64,000 nucleotides of DNA from Rhizobium sp. WSM4643. Its GTDB lineage: Bacteria; Pseudomonadota; Alphaproteobacteria; Rhizobiales; Rhizobiaceae. How positions within the stretch are numbered: position 1 is the stretch's first letter; every line of letters starts with the position of its first letter. The notes beneath the pieces were generated by a model. It was given only the letters and a program-made list of their open reading frames with translations. It was not told the DNA's origin and did no database searches. The stretch lies in contig NZ_CP104040.1 of assembly GCF_025152745.1 (NCBI RefSeq), positions 868,001 through 932,000 on the forward strand. Direction: 5' to 3'. Both the position numbers and the translations under genes were made by a program. This document shows, in pieces, positions 17,790-26,833 of this stretch.

Positions 17790-18746
17790 ATGGCGGATTG
17801 TCTGAATATGTTGCCAAATCCTATGCAAGGTGATCGCGGCCCATCCAGGCGAGGGGAGATGGTCGCGCTGGCCGGACGTCTCGCCCCGCGTCACGGATAC
17901 AATCCGACGGCGCTTAGCTCCGTCCGCATCCTGCGCACCGAAGCCGTGCTCCACGACATCCCGGTGCTCTATAGACCGGGCGCGGTTTTCGTCCTGCAGG
18001 GCAGCAAGCAGGGCATCCTCGAAGGCGAAGTCTTCCTCTATGATGAGGAGCATTATCTGGCGGTGTCGCTGCCTGTTCCATTCCGGATGACGTCGACCGC
18101 CAGTCCCGAGCGGCCATTGCTTGCGGTCTATGTCGAGTTCGATATGCAGATGGCGGCCGAGATCGCGCTGCAGGTGGAAAAACATGCCGAACTGCCAGGC
18201 GACGAGCCGAGAAGTCTCGTGTCGAGCAGGATGTCCGGTGATATAGAGGATGTGCTGCTGCGCCTGCTGACGGCGCTACGCAGCAGCGCTGAGACGGATG
18301 TGCTTGGCGCCGGCATCCTGCGCGAACTGCACTACCGTGTCCTGGTCGGTCCGCAAGGCGGTGCAATGATCGCGGCCCTTCAGCAGAAAGGCAGATCCGG
18401 AAAGATCATTCGGAGCCTGGCCTGGCTGCGGAAAAACTATGGCTCGGAGATCGCGATCACCGATCTGGCAAGAGAGGTGGGCATGAGCGTTCCCTCCTAC
18501 CATGTCCATTTCAAGGCTCTAACCGGCAACAGTCCGATGCAATACGTCAAGGCGATGCGGCTTCACGAAGCAAGGTTGATGATCGCCCGCCGGACGAGAA
18601 CGATCGCCGAGGTCGCGGCTTCGGTGGGCTACGCCAGCCCGGCGCAGTTCAGCCGCGACTTCAAGCGGCATTTCGGGCGCACCGCATCGGAAGAGATCAA
18701 GTGGGTCCAGCGCCACCTCGGCGAACCGGGTGACGATCACGGTTAG
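17790..18746 (+). CDS. AraC-family transcriptional regulator (AraC_N type)
   Basis: A 318-residue protein. The N-terminal half matches AraC_N (PF06719), with the VLYRPGAVFVLQGSKQGILEGE segment. The C-terminal half has the two AraC helix-turn-helix units (ITDLAREVGMSVPSYHVHFK and IAEVAASVGYASPAQFSRDF). The divergent SDR is the likely target, as is usual for this subgroup. Confidence 0.9.
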   Translation: MADCLNMLPNPMQGDRGPSRRGEMVALAGRLAPRHGYNPTALSSVRILRTEAVLHDIPVLYRPGAVFVLQGSKQGILEGEVFLYDEEHYLAVSLPVPFRMTSTASPERPLLAVYVEFDMQMAAEIALQVEKHAELPGDEPRSLVSSRMSGDIEDVLLRLLTALRSSAETDVLGAGILRELHYRVLVGPQGGAMIAALQQKGRSGKIIRSLAWLRKNYGSEIAITDLAREVGMSVPSYHVHFKALTGNSPMQYVKAMRLHEARLMIARRTRTIAEVAASVGYASPAQFSRDFKRHFGRTASEEIKWVQRHLGEPGDDHG

Positions 18747-18761
18747 GCATAGCTCCCGGGC

Positions 18762-20099
18762 CTAGCTGGTTATCCGAGGCGCGCTGACGATCTTCAGGAA
18801 CAAGGCCTCCATGGCCTGTTCAATACCTTCGGTGGGACTAACCGCGAAATAGAAGCCGGGGGTTGCGCATTCTTCCATTTTCGCGGCGATCTTGGTCTCG
18901 AAGGGCTTTACCCAATCCTTGTAGAAGTCGTTGTCGGGCAGGGGCAGATAGGTCGTATAAAGGACGGCGACTTTGATGCCGCGATCTTTGAGCTTCTGGC
19001 AATAAGTCGTGTCGATCGGTTCGATGCATCGTCCGCCGTTTACCCCTTTCGGGCTAGTGCAGCCGGCCGGCTTATAGCTATCCCCAACACCGTCAGCCAC
19101 GAAAAATACGATCTTCTGGCGATCGGCATTGCTGGTGCCCTTGCCGACGTTGCCCTTGATTTCGCTTTCGATCCCTTTCAGCGCTTCGTCAAAGCTCGTC
19201 TGCTGGTCGCTGTAGTAGTTCTGATAAGGAATGCTCATAAGATTTATCATGTCCGTCGCGACTGCTACGGCGCTAAGATCATAGTCCAGGTCGGAGACCT
19301 TGAAGAGCTTTGCGGCTTTGGCGTCCTGGGCAGTCTTGCCGAACGTATAGGCAGCGACCCTGAATTGGCTTGCCATGGACTGCGTGTCCTTTGCCTTAGC
19401 CATCAAGGCTTTGACGGCAGCGGCGACCACGTCGATACGGATGGTCACGCCATTATTGCGTGCGACATTGTAATAGCTTTTCTTATCCTCGACGCCCTTT
19501 TCAGAAACGATATGGCATGCGAATGCGCAGTTTTTATCTTTGCCGCCATCGTGGCCGCTTGCTGTCGCATTTTTCATGGCGGTTATGTCAGCAGCGGTGG
19601 CCCCAACGCCCATTGATGGAGTGTTATCCAACAGCATGAAGAAATCCATGTAGGACGGCGTCTCATACTGGGCTGTTGCCGTCCCGGAAACGGTGATCTG
19701 ATGAAATCCCATCACCTGCATGAAGCTCGTGGGCATCGTCGCGTTAAAGGATACGGTCGAGCTGAGAACACCGCCCTTTTTTTGAACGCTGATGTCGACG
19801 GTGACGGGCACGTCGCCATGTTCTTTAGACATCTGCGAAAAGAAGATCTTCTGGGCTTCGGATTTTCCGAGCGTCAGCGACCCATCGCCGGACATTGTGT
19901 TTGCTTGCGTTGCCGCTTGTGAATTCGGCGTAATGGATCCGACCGCCGCCGCGTCCGCAGCGGCATAGAGTTCGGTGCGAAGCGACAGGGCGCTGCCAAA
20001 ATCAATGGCTGTACCCGCCGCCCCGAACAGCGGGACGACGAGCAGCGCCGTCATGATTCCGAAATTGCCGGATCGGTCAACAATGAAACGATGCAACAT
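18762..20099 (-). CDS. TadG-like protein with von Willebrand A domain
   Basis: The product has 445 residues. Residues 1-45 contain the TadE/TadG-type N-terminus (RSGNFGIMTALLVVPLFGAAGTAIDFG), a pseudopilin-like membrane helix. A vWA-like domain follows from about 155 (FFMLLDNTPSMG; the MIDAS motif is D-N-T-P-S instead of D-x-S-x-S) with an inserted Cys-bearing region. Such proteins accompany Flp/Tad pili, but no other tad gene is in the window, so it is an orphan copy. Confidence 0.8.
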   Translation of the reverse strand: MLHRFIVDRSGNFGIMTALLVVPLFGAAGTAIDFGSALSLRTELYAAADAAAVGSITPNSQAATQANTMSGDGSLTLGKSEAQKIFFSQMSKEHGDVPVTVDISVQKKGGVLSSTVSFNATMPTSFMQVMGFHQITVSGTATAQYETPSYMDFFMLLDNTPSMGVGATAADITAMKNATASGHDGGKDKNCAFACHIVSEKGVEDKKSYYNVARNNGVTIRIDVVAAAVKALMAKAKDTQSMASQFRVAAYTFGKTAQDAKAAKLFKVSDLDYDLSAVAVATDMINLMSIPYQNYYSDQQTSFDEALKGIESEIKGNVGKGTSNADRQKIVFFVADGVGDSYKPAGCTSPKGVNGGRCIEPIDTTYCQKLKDRGIKVAVLYTTYLPLPDNDFYKDWVKPFETKIAAKMEECATPGFYFAVSPTEGIEQAMEALFLKIVSAPRITS

Positions 20100-20362
20100 A
20101 CAAAACCTGCCTTCCCGGTATCCGTGTTATTGGTTGCGCCGCAAGAAAATTTCTACAATCGCGATCACTAACAGCCGAATGTAAACCACAGGCAAGTACG
20201 TATGGTTGTATTTTCACTAAATCGCTGAAGAACTCGCGGTGGCAATCATCAGCGCCATCGAAGCCCACAAAGCAGCCACCGGCATTTTCGCCATTGATAG
20301 ACGAGCGCTCTTGGCGCGCTGGATTTCCGCGCTACCTCTGCACGCGGCAACGGAGGAAGACG

Positions 20363-20713
20363 ATGAAAATCCGTAAGTTCACGATTACCGATGTGGCGTT
20401 GGAGCGTTCTCCCGGGCAGCAGGCGGACATCTTCGTCGGCAATCTGGTCGACGAGCGGCAGGGAGGGCCGATCACCATCGGCTATGGACGCTACGCACCC
20501 GGCCAGAGCCTGACCGAGACGATTGCGGTCGACGACGTCATGATCGTTCTGGAAGGGCGGCTATCGGTCTCGACGGATTTGGGAACCGTCACCGCCGGGC
20601 CAGGCGAGATCGTCTACATGCCCAAGGGCGAAGCGGTGACCATCCGCTCGCATGAGGAAGGGGCGCTCACCGCCTATGTCACCTATCCGCATTGGCGCCC
20701 GGCGCACGCGTAA
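20363..20713 (+). CDS. Cupin-domain protein (EutQ-like)
   Basis: A 116-residue single-domain cupin starting at ATG 20363 after GGAGGAAG. The beta-barrel pattern is clear (TIGYGRYAPGQSLTETIAVDDVMIVLEGRLSV...GPGEIVYMPKGEAVTI). The usual metal-binding histidines are not obvious, so it may not be a metal enzyme. It is convergent with the class II aldolase gene, whose end is 15 bp away. Confidence 0.75.
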   Translation: MKIRKFTITDVALERSPGQQADIFVGNLVDERQGGPITIGYGRYAPGQSLTETIAVDDVMIVLEGRLSVSTDLGTVTAGPGEIVYMPKGEAVTIRSHEEGALTAYVTYPHWRPAHA

Positions 20714-20728
20714 GCTAGGGTCTGCGGC

Positions 20729-21520
20729 TCAGCGCCTGTATTCCGGCTCGCTGCGATCGAGCGCGCGCTTCACCGACTCCAGATGGAGCCGGGCCGATTC
20801 CGGGTCTCCCTCGCGCATTTGCCGGTACGCCGCCTCCGCAATCTCAGGCGCGACGGCAAGGACCTGGCGTCCGGTCGACAGGGCGAGCGTCTGCACTTCG
20901 CAGGCGCGCTCGAGATAATAGAGGTCGTCCCAGGCCTCGGCGATATTGGGTGCGCAGACCATCACGCCGTGGTGCTTCATGAAGACGATGTCGGCATCGC
21001 CGATCGCAGCCGCAATCCGATCGCCCTCGCGCGCATCGAGCGCCAGGCCGTTATAGTTGCGGTCGATGGCCGTGCGTCCATAGAATTTCAATGCGGTCTG
21101 CCCGGCAAAGATCAGGGGATCGCCCTCCGTCATCGAAAGGGCGGTGGCATAAGGCATATGGGTGTGGAACGCCGCCTTGGCGCGCGGGACGTTCTTGTGA
21201 ATCCTGGCGTGGATGTAAAAAGCGGTGGCCTCGGGCTGCCCGCTGCCCGACACGACATTGCCGTGAAAGTCGCAGATCAACAACATCGAGGCCGTCAGTT
21301 CTGCGAAAGCGTAGCCATAAGGGTTGACGATGAACAGGTCGTCATAGCCGGGAACGACGGCCGAGAAATGGTTGCAGATCCCTTCCTCCATGCCGAGCCT
21401 TGCCGCCATCCGGAAGCAGGCCGCCAGATCGACGCGGGCCTGCCAGATGTCGTCCGTATCAAGTTTCGGCTGGTTGGGGCCGCCGGCGGGCGATGGGGCT
21501 GTGTTGAGAGAATGCGCCAT
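20729..21520 (-). CDS. Class II aldolase/adducin-family protein
   Basis: A 263-residue protein with the zinc-site pattern of the family: FHTHMPYA (His pair) and MKHHGVMV (third His). The N-terminus has GICNHFSAVVPG. It resembles the rhizobial class II aldolases that are often annotated as putative fuculose-phosphate-type enzymes. It stands alone; the true substrate cannot be told. Confidence 0.85.
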   Translation of the reverse strand: MAHSLNTAPSPAGGPNQPKLDTDDIWQARVDLAACFRMAARLGMEEGICNHFSAVVPGYDDLFIVNPYGYAFAELTASMLLICDFHGNVVSGSGQPEATAFYIHARIHKNVPRAKAAFHTHMPYATALSMTEGDPLIFAGQTALKFYGRTAIDRNYNGLALDAREGDRIAAAIGDADIVFMKHHGVMVCAPNIAEAWDDLYYLERACEVQTLALSTGRQVLAVAPEIAEAAYRQMREGDPESARLHLESVKRALDRSEPEYRR

Positions 21521-21766
21521 GGGTCGTTTCAGATTGGTGTCGAAGGAGAGGGTGGCTGTGTTCTGGATTACGCCCGGATCAGCCTCGCATCAAGCCGGCT
21601 GGAGACAAACATGGTTCGGTTCCCCCGGGCAAGGTCGTGCTCAAGCATTGAGGCAACAAGACAAGGCCGGAGCGGGTGCAGATCTCTTGATTATGCCGCA
21701 CGCTCCGGCGGTTGCACTGAAAGGTTGCTCACAGAAAAACACCCGTCTTGACTCTCTTCGTTATCA

Positions 21767-21781
21767 GAACATAATAAGAAC
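21767..21781 (+). promoter_or_regulatory. SOS (LexA) box, GAAC-N7-GAAC
   Basis: GAAC at 21767-21770 and GAAC at 21778-21781 with seven bases between; the surrounding bases AGAACATAAT match those of the SRAP box. It lies 48 bp before the start of an unknown gene. Confidence 0.75.
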
Positions 21782-21829
21782 ATCGGCGCGGCGGCCGCCA
21801 TCTGAAAACCGAAGATATGGAGAGCGGAT

Positions 21830-22228
21830 ATGCATGAGCAGCCGATCGGCGAAGCCGTGGAAGATGATGCGTGGCCTGCAAGTGATGTGATGTGGCCGCC
21901 GGAGAAGGAGATTGAGGTCTCTGAGGTGCATGCAAGCCTGGCCAAGGCGGTGGCGGGGAGCCGCGGTGTGCGATATTTCACGGCCTTCGTTATCGACATC
22001 ACCAGCGATGCCTATCTGGGCGATGTCCAGATGGCGATCGACGAGGCCGCCGGCGAGGCCTGCGGTATCCTGCTGACGATGCATGTGACCGGCCGTGACG
22101 CGGCAACCGGCGATCCGATTCTGACCCAGGAAGCCACGCGACCATTCAAGTTTCCCTGCGGCCAGGGCGTCGCGAAAGCCATGGCGAGCTTCTGCGACAA
22201 GCTCAAAATGGCGGGCATCTTTCCTTGA
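21830..22228 (+). CDS. Hypothetical SOS-controlled protein
   Basis: A 132-residue cytosolic protein I do not recognise. The first 40 residues are acidic; the rest reads as a compact alpha/beta fold (RGVRYFTAFVIDITSDAYLGD...ACGILLTMHVTGRDAATGD) with one late Cys pair. The GAAC-N7-GAAC box directly upstream puts it under LexA control. A second, broken frame follows 8 bp downstream. Confidence 0.65.
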   Translation: MHEQPIGEAVEDDAWPASDVMWPPEKEIEVSEVHASLAKAVAGSRGVRYFTAFVIDITSDAYLGDVQMAIDEAAGEACGILLTMHVTGRDAATGDPILTQEATRPFKFPCGQGVAKAMASFCDKLKMAGIFP

Positions 22229-22236
22229 GCGCCGCC

Positions 22237-22450
22237 ATGGAACCGGAAACATCGTCACCGCCGGTCGAAAATGAGCTTGTCGAGGTGGTCGCCTATCACA
22301 ATGGCGATATGCGGGGGCGATATGCGGGCCGCAATCGGCACGCTGCTGGAGGACGTCCGCCATTTGCGCCGGCAGTTGATATTGGCAGAAGGCGCCATGG
22401 GCGGCGGCATGACCCGCGGAGCTGGCGGCCGAGCTACGATCGAGACTAAA
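22237..22450 (+). pseudogene. Small SOS-linked gene broken by a 13-bp tandem duplication
   Basis: From ATG 22237 the frame reads MEPETSSPPVENELVEVVAY HNGDM and then meets a tandem duplication of GGCGATATGCGGG (22303-22315 and 22316-22328). The natural continuation (RAAIGTLLEDVRHLRRQL..., a helical segment) is in the frame reached if one 13-bp unit is removed. The far end is uncertain: the original frame closes with WRPSYDRD at about 22450. Confidence 0.5.
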
Positions 22451-22540
22451 CCGTGTCGCGACCGTTCGGATTCGCTCCTCTTGGATCCGGCGATGGGACG
22501 ACAACTGCGGCGGGAGGCGGCCGCTGGCCGTTGCGGTTCC

Positions 22541-23116
22541 TCATTCGGCTTTTGCCGGTGCCGAAGCGGGTCGGTCGGCTCCATCATCGATCCAGGCCAG
22601 CGTCTCCGTCAATATTTCCTTCGACAGGGCAGGATCGACTATGACGCGAGCGAGGATCGTTGCCCCGACCATCGCCGACCAGTTGGCGATTGCCCGGCGT
22701 CGGCGGTCGGCGTCCGGCCCTTCGACCTTCTCGCTCATCCAGTCGAGCTGCGCCCGCAGACCCTCCGTCACCGCCGCACGGGCCTCAGGGGTCTGGCGCA
22801 GCGTGTCGGCGGCAAGTCCGGAAATCGGGCAGCCACCGGCCCTGTTGTCGCGATGGCGCGGCGACAGATACTCTTCCATGTAGGCGCCAAGCGGAAGTGA
22901 CGCACCATTGCGCTGGCCAAGCGCATGCGCGAGCGCCTGGACGATCAACTCGTCCTTCGAGCTGAAATGACCGTAGAAGCTGCCATGCGTCAGGCCCGCA
23001 GCCTTCATCACCTCGGCAACGCCGACGGCCTCGAATCCTTTCTCCCGAAACAGCCGGCTTGCGACTTCCAGGATCCTTTGGCGGTTTTCGGCCATCTGCT
23101 CACGGCTGATTTTCAT
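22541..23116 (-). CDS. TetR-family regulator (NemR-like)
   Basis: A 191-residue protein with the N-terminal helix-turn-helix VAEVMKAAGLTHGSFYGHFSSK (about 33-54) and a TetR_C ligand domain that contains GGCPISGLAADT with a single Cys, a feature of NemR-like electrophile sensors. It is divergent from an SDR and an Old Yellow Enzyme gene, the usual NemR targets. Confidence 0.88.
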   Translation of the reverse strand: MKISREQMAENRQRILEVASRLFREKGFEAVGVAEVMKAAGLTHGSFYGHFSSKDELIVQALAHALGQRNGASLPLGAYMEEYLSPRHRDNRAGGCPISGLAADTLRQTPEARAAVTEGLRAQLDWMSEKVEGPDADRRRRAIANWSAMVGATILARVIVDPALSKEILTETLAWIDDGADRPASAPAKAE

Positions 23117-23149
23117 GTTGAGATTTCTCCCTCTCTGCCATTGACTTTT

Positions 23150-23167
23150 TTATGATAGCCATCATTT
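23150..23167. promoter_or_regulatory. Candidate TetR operator between divergent genes
   Basis: Dyad ATGAT-AGCC-ATCAT (23152-23165) extended by T/A-rich flanks, 36 bp from the TetR start and 65 bp from the SDR start. It overlaps a TTGACT-like -35 on the plus strand (23141-23146), a position that would block the promoter of the SDR gene. Confidence 0.5.
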
Positions 23168-23229
23168 TAAATCAGTAATTAGGATCGTCATCATAATTAT
23201 ATAACGCTCATTCGAAAGAGAACAAGACA

Positions 23230-24018
23230 ATGACTGACACTCCCACCGTCCTCATCACCGGCGCCTCCTCGGGCATTGGAGCGACATATGCAGACCGTTT
23301 CGCCCGGCGTGGGCACAATCTCGTACTGGTCGCGCGCAATAAGGCAAGGCTGGAGGCCCTCTCGGCGCGACTTCGCGAGGAAACCGGCGTAACGATCGAC
23401 ATCCTGCAGGCCGATGTCACCAAATCCGATGAGCTCGCGGCGGTGGAAACCCGTCTGCGCGACGATCATCGGATCGGAATTCTGGTCAACAATGCCGGCA
23501 CGAGCCTCGAAGGTACGTTTGTCAATCAGCCGGTCAATGATATCGCCCAACTGATCGCGCTCAACGCGACGGCGGTCGCCCGCCTTTCCAGCGCCGTTGC
23601 GCCACGCTTCGTCGAAGCGGGCTCGGGCGCCATCGTCAACGTCTCCTCGGTCGTCGGGCTCGTCCCGGAATTCGGAATGACGGTCTACGGCGCCACCAAG
23701 GCCTTCGTGACCTTTCTTTCCCAGGGGCTCAGCCTCGAACTCGGTCCCAAAGGCGTCTACGTCCAGGCGGTCCTGCCGGCGGCGACGCGGACAGAGATCT
23801 GGGAGCTTTCCGGCATCGACGTCAACACGCTCTCCGGCATGATGGAAGTGGGCGAACTCGTGGACGCCGCCCTGGCAGGCTTCGACAAGCGCGAGCCCAT
23901 CACCATCCCGCCGCTGCACGATGCCGCTCAATGGGACGCCTATCAGTCCACGCGCCAGGCGATGATCCCGGGCTTTTCGCAGGCTGAGCCTGCAGAGCGC
24001 TATCGCGCCGCCTCCTAG
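23230..24018 (+). CDS. Short-chain dehydrogenase/reductase
   Basis: A 262-residue classical SDR: cofactor motif TGASSGIG at about 11-18, NNAG at about 87, Ser in NVSSVVG, and catalytic YGATK (Tyr-x-x-x-Lys). It is the first gene after the TetR operator and is followed 122 bp later by an Old Yellow Enzyme gene on the same strand. Confidence 0.88.
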   Translation: MTDTPTVLITGASSGIGATYADRFARRGHNLVLVARNKARLEALSARLREETGVTIDILQADVTKSDELAAVETRLRDDHRIGILVNNAGTSLEGTFVNQPVNDIAQLIALNATAVARLSSAVAPRFVEAGSGAIVNVSSVVGLVPEFGMTVYGATKAFVTFLSQGLSLELGPKGVYVQAVLPAATRTEIWELSGIDVNTLSGMMEVGELVDAALAGFDKREPITIPPLHDAAQWDAYQSTRQAMIPGFSQAEPAERYRAAS

Positions 24019-24140
24019 CGCTTTCCGAAGCAACGCGCTGTCACAAACACAGGCTGTGTCGCAACGCCGGCCTGTGCCGGGTTTCGGCGCGAAACTCCGA
24101 GACCTGACAGAGATCCCTGAAATCAGACGAAAGAAACGCA

Positions 24141-25214
24141 ATGACGGACAACGCAATTTTTGAACCCTACAGACTCGGCAAGCTGACGCTGGCGAACCGG
24201 ATCGTGATGGCGCCCTTGACCCGCAACAGAGCCGGCGCCGGCTTCGTGCCGGGCAATATCGCCGCGACATATTATGCCCAGCGGGCGACAGCCGGCCTGA
24301 TCATCTCGGAAGGCGCACAGATTTCGCAGGAAGGGCAGGGCTACCAGGATACACCGGGAATTTATACGCAAGCCCAGATCGACGGCTGGCGGAAAGTCAC
24401 CGGCGCGGTGCATGCCAAAGGCGGACACATCTTCCTGCAGCTCTGGCATGTCGGTCGTATTTCGCATGTCGATCTGCAGCCGAATGCGCAGGCGCCGGTC
24501 GCGCCATCGGCCATCAAGGCCGAGACCAAGGTCTTCGTCAACAATGCCTTCGTCGACGTGTCCGAACCTCGCGCGCTCAAACTGGATGAGATCCAGACGA
24601 TCATCGCCGGTTTCCGCCGCGCCGCCGCCAACGCGATTGCCGCGGGCTTCGATGGCGTCGAAGTCCATGGCGCCAACGGCTATCTGCTGGAACAGTTTGC
24701 CAAAGACGGCTCCAACACCCGCACCGACGCCTATGGCGGCTCGGTCGAACATCGCGCCCGGATGATATTGGAAGTCGCTGCGGCGGTGGCTGCCGAGGTC
24801 GGCGCGGAGCGGACGGGGGTGCGGATTTCGCCGGTCAACAGCGTCACCTCGAGCGATCCGCAGGCGCAATTCAACTATATCGCCGAGAAGCTTGGCCAGA
24901 TGGGGATTGCCTATCTCCATGTCGTCGAAGCAGGGCGCGGGGGGCCGAATGAGGCTGCTGCCTTTGACTACGCCGAGCTCAGGGCCAAGTTCGCAAACAC
25001 CTACATTGCCAATAACGGCTACGACCTCGACCGCGCAACGTTGCGATTGACGGAGGGCGCGGCGGATCTCTTCTCGTTCGGCCGGCCATTCATCGCCAAT
25101 CCTGATCTCGTCGAGAGACTGAAGACCGCTGCTCCGCTGGCGGAGGTGAACCCGGCGACCATCTATGGCGGCGGCGCCGAAGGCTATACCGACTATCCCT
25201 CCATCGCCGCATGA
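24141..25214 (+). CDS. Alkene reductase, Old Yellow Enzyme family (NemA-like)
   Basis: A 357-residue TIM-barrel flavoprotein. It has the FMN-binding start (YRLGKLTLANRIVMAPLTRNR), the substrate pair His176 and Asn179 in VEVHGANGYLLEQF, the conserved NTRTDAYGGSVEHRAR stretch, and the C-terminal FGRPFIANPDLVERL flavin contact. It reduces activated C=C bonds with NADPH and handles electrophiles. With the NemR-like TetR and the SDR it forms an electrophile-response unit. Confidence 0.92.
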   Translation: MTDNAIFEPYRLGKLTLANRIVMAPLTRNRAGAGFVPGNIAATYYAQRATAGLIISEGAQISQEGQGYQDTPGIYTQAQIDGWRKVTGAVHAKGGHIFLQLWHVGRISHVDLQPNAQAPVAPSAIKAETKVFVNNAFVDVSEPRALKLDEIQTIIAGFRRAAANAIAAGFDGVEVHGANGYLLEQFAKDGSNTRTDAYGGSVEHRARMILEVAAAVAAEVGAERTGVRISPVNSVTSSDPQAQFNYIAEKLGQMGIAYLHVVEAGRGGPNEAAAFDYAELRAKFANTYIANNGYDLDRATLRLTEGAADLFSFGRPFIANPDLVERLKTAAPLAEVNPATIYGGGAEGYTDYPSIAA

Positions 25215-25371
25215 CAGTCGCCTGATGCACCGGCGCCGCGCTGCTGCGCGGCGCCTTTTCACCATGCCGGAAATTGAACTCTCCTGGCATCGCCTGCGTC
25301 AGCTCGTGTGAGCGTCGGGTTCACTGCACGTGACGATCTACGGGCGACTGCACCGGATTTATGCAGGAGCG

Positions 25372-25788
25372 TCACATCGGCGGCATTCCTCCGAATGTCT
25401 GCGCCGCCGGATCGACCCTGTCCCAGGCAAGGCCGCGCGCGGTGTAGGTCACCATCTGCGGCTGGTACCGGCCGGGCTCGTCGAGACTGGCGGCATGAAC
25501 GGTGAAGAAGTCGGGCATGTAGGAGAAGGTCATGTAGACGGGTGCGCCGCAGGCGGGGCAGAAGCCGCGCGTCTTGACGTTGCCGTTGTCGGCGACCATT
25601 TGCCAATGCGTCGCCTGGCCTTCCAGCTTCACCGCCTGCCGGCTCGGGAAAGTCAGATAGGATCCGTGCCCGGTGCCGCTTGAAGCCTGACAGTCGCGGC
25701 ATTGGCAGTCGTTCATCGCAATCGGCTCGGCTGAAATTTCATAGTGGATCGCACCGCAGGCGCATCCGCCGGTGTAAGGCTTGCTCAT
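25372..25788 (-). CDS. GFA-family (glutathione-dependent formaldehyde-activating-like) zinc protein
   Basis: A 138-residue GFA protein. Zinc ligands are visible as GGCACGAIHYE (Cys9, Cys11), DCQCRDCQ (Cys28, Cys30, Cys33) and FCPACGAPVY. The family binds zinc; most members are not true formaldehyde-glutathione enzymes. It precedes, on the same strand, nothing of obvious relation, and lies 64 bp beyond the end of the SRPBCC gene. Confidence 0.88.
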   Translation of the reverse strand: MSKPYTGGCACGAIHYEISAEPIAMNDCQCRDCQASSGTGHGSYLTFPSRQAVKLEGQATHWQMVADNGNVKTRGFCPACGAPVYMTFSYMPDFFTVHAASLDEPGRYQPQMVTYTARGLAWDRVDPAAQTFGGMPPM

Positions 25789-25852
25789 GTCTCTCTCCTG
25801 ATGAAATGCTGCTCAATAAAATGTTGTGTCGGCAAGTGCGATGTCGGCCGCC

Positions 25853-26317
25853 TCAGTCCGTCTCGTCGACGATGGCGCCGATGTTCTTCACGACCTTCTT
25901 CCAGCCTTCGCCCATCTTCTGGAAGGCCGTTTCATTCCTGGGCAGGATGAAGCCGGAATGGATGAGGCGAAGCCGCGTGCCGGCTTCGACCTCGGACAGG
26001 ATGAAGGTGACGACAGTGTCGAGCGGGGAGCCGTAGCCGGCGTTTCCCTCATGCCCGCCTTTCCAGGCATAGGAGAGACGCTTGTTCGGCTTCACCTCCA
26101 GCACCTGGCAGTGAATGGTGCCGTCCCAGGCGCCGGCGGGCGTCGTCTGGTAGGTGAAGCGTTTGCCTTCCACCGGCTCGAAGCCCGCCGGCATCATCAG
26201 CCAGCGGCCCATCAGATCCGCTGTGGTCAGCGTTTTCCAGAGCGTCTCCGGCCGATGCGGGAAAACCTCGTCGACCACGATCTCCTGCGTGTCGGGCTTC
26301 AATGCGGTGTCGCTCAT
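25853..26317 (-). CDS. SRPBCC (AHSA1-type) protein
   Basis: A 154-residue protein of the AHSA1/START-like group (PF08327): VFPHRPETLWKTLTTADLMGRWL at the start, the EVKPNKRLSYAWK strand pair, and the C-terminal GEGWKKVVKNI helix. Its ATG overlaps the stop of the ArsR gene (ATGA), the standard ArsR-SRPBCC pair in bacteria. Confidence 0.88.
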   Translation of the reverse strand: MSDTALKPDTQEIVVDEVFPHRPETLWKTLTTADLMGRWLMMPAGFEPVEGKRFTYQTTPAGAWDGTIHCQVLEVKPNKRLSYAWKGGHEGNAGYGSPLDTVVTFILSEVEAGTRLRLIHSGFILPRNETAFQKMGEGWKKVVKNIGAIVDETD

Positions 26318-26643
26318 GGATCGATTTCCTTCAGCAATGTTCTGAGATTGGCAAAACGGTCGCGCCAGAAGAGGCCGTAATGGCTCATCCAGTCGACAAG
26401 CGGTTCCAGGCCTTCCGGCTCGGCGCGATAATAGACCTTCCGCCCTTCGGGGCGCTCAGTGACGAGGCCCGCCTGTTTCAGGGCTTTGAGGTGCTGCGAA
26501 ATGGCGCCCTGCGTGACGCTGCTTGCCCGCGTCAGTTCGACGACGGTGATCTCATCGGCGTTGACAATCTGCTCAAACACGGCCCGCCGTGTGGGATCGG
26601 CAAGCGCGCGCATGACGGCGGTGATGGAAACGGCTTCGGTCAT
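26314..26643 (-). CDS. ArsR-family winged-helix regulator
   Basis: A 109-residue regulator starting at MTEAVSITAVMRALADPTRR; the frame is open for 13 more residues without a ribosome site. The recognition helix is in SSVTQGAISQHLKALKQAGLV. No Cys metal-site is present, so it belongs to the SRPBCC-linked, non-metal group. A promoter-like pair (TTGACT, 17 bp, TATTGG on the minus strand, about 26654-26682) lies upstream. Confidence 0.88.
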   Translation of the reverse strand: MTEAVSITAVMRALADPTRRAVFEQIVNADEITVVELTRASSVTQGAISQHLKALKQAGLVTERPEGRKVYYRAEPEGLEPLVDWMSHYGLFWRDRFANLRTLLKEIDP

Positions 26644-26833
26644 GAAGAAACCAATAGCGCATGCTAATTGATGAGTCAACACTAATCTGTTTGGTCGACG
26701 GCCGGTCGCTACGCCGCTCAGGTGGCGCGTTCGGCTGTTCTTACGGAATGATCCAACGCCCTCGTGCCATGAGGAACAAAACGCGCATGCCGATGTTGCT
26801 ACTCCAATGGTGATAGCACCGTGGGAGGAAGTT

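Noticed and set aside
25215..25371. Hairpin GGCGCCGCGCTGCTGCGCGGCGCC after the Old Yellow Enzyme gene
   Set aside because: The stem is strong and followed by TTTTC, so it probably ends the operon, but the exact bounds overlap GC-rich sequence and I did not list it as a separate feature.
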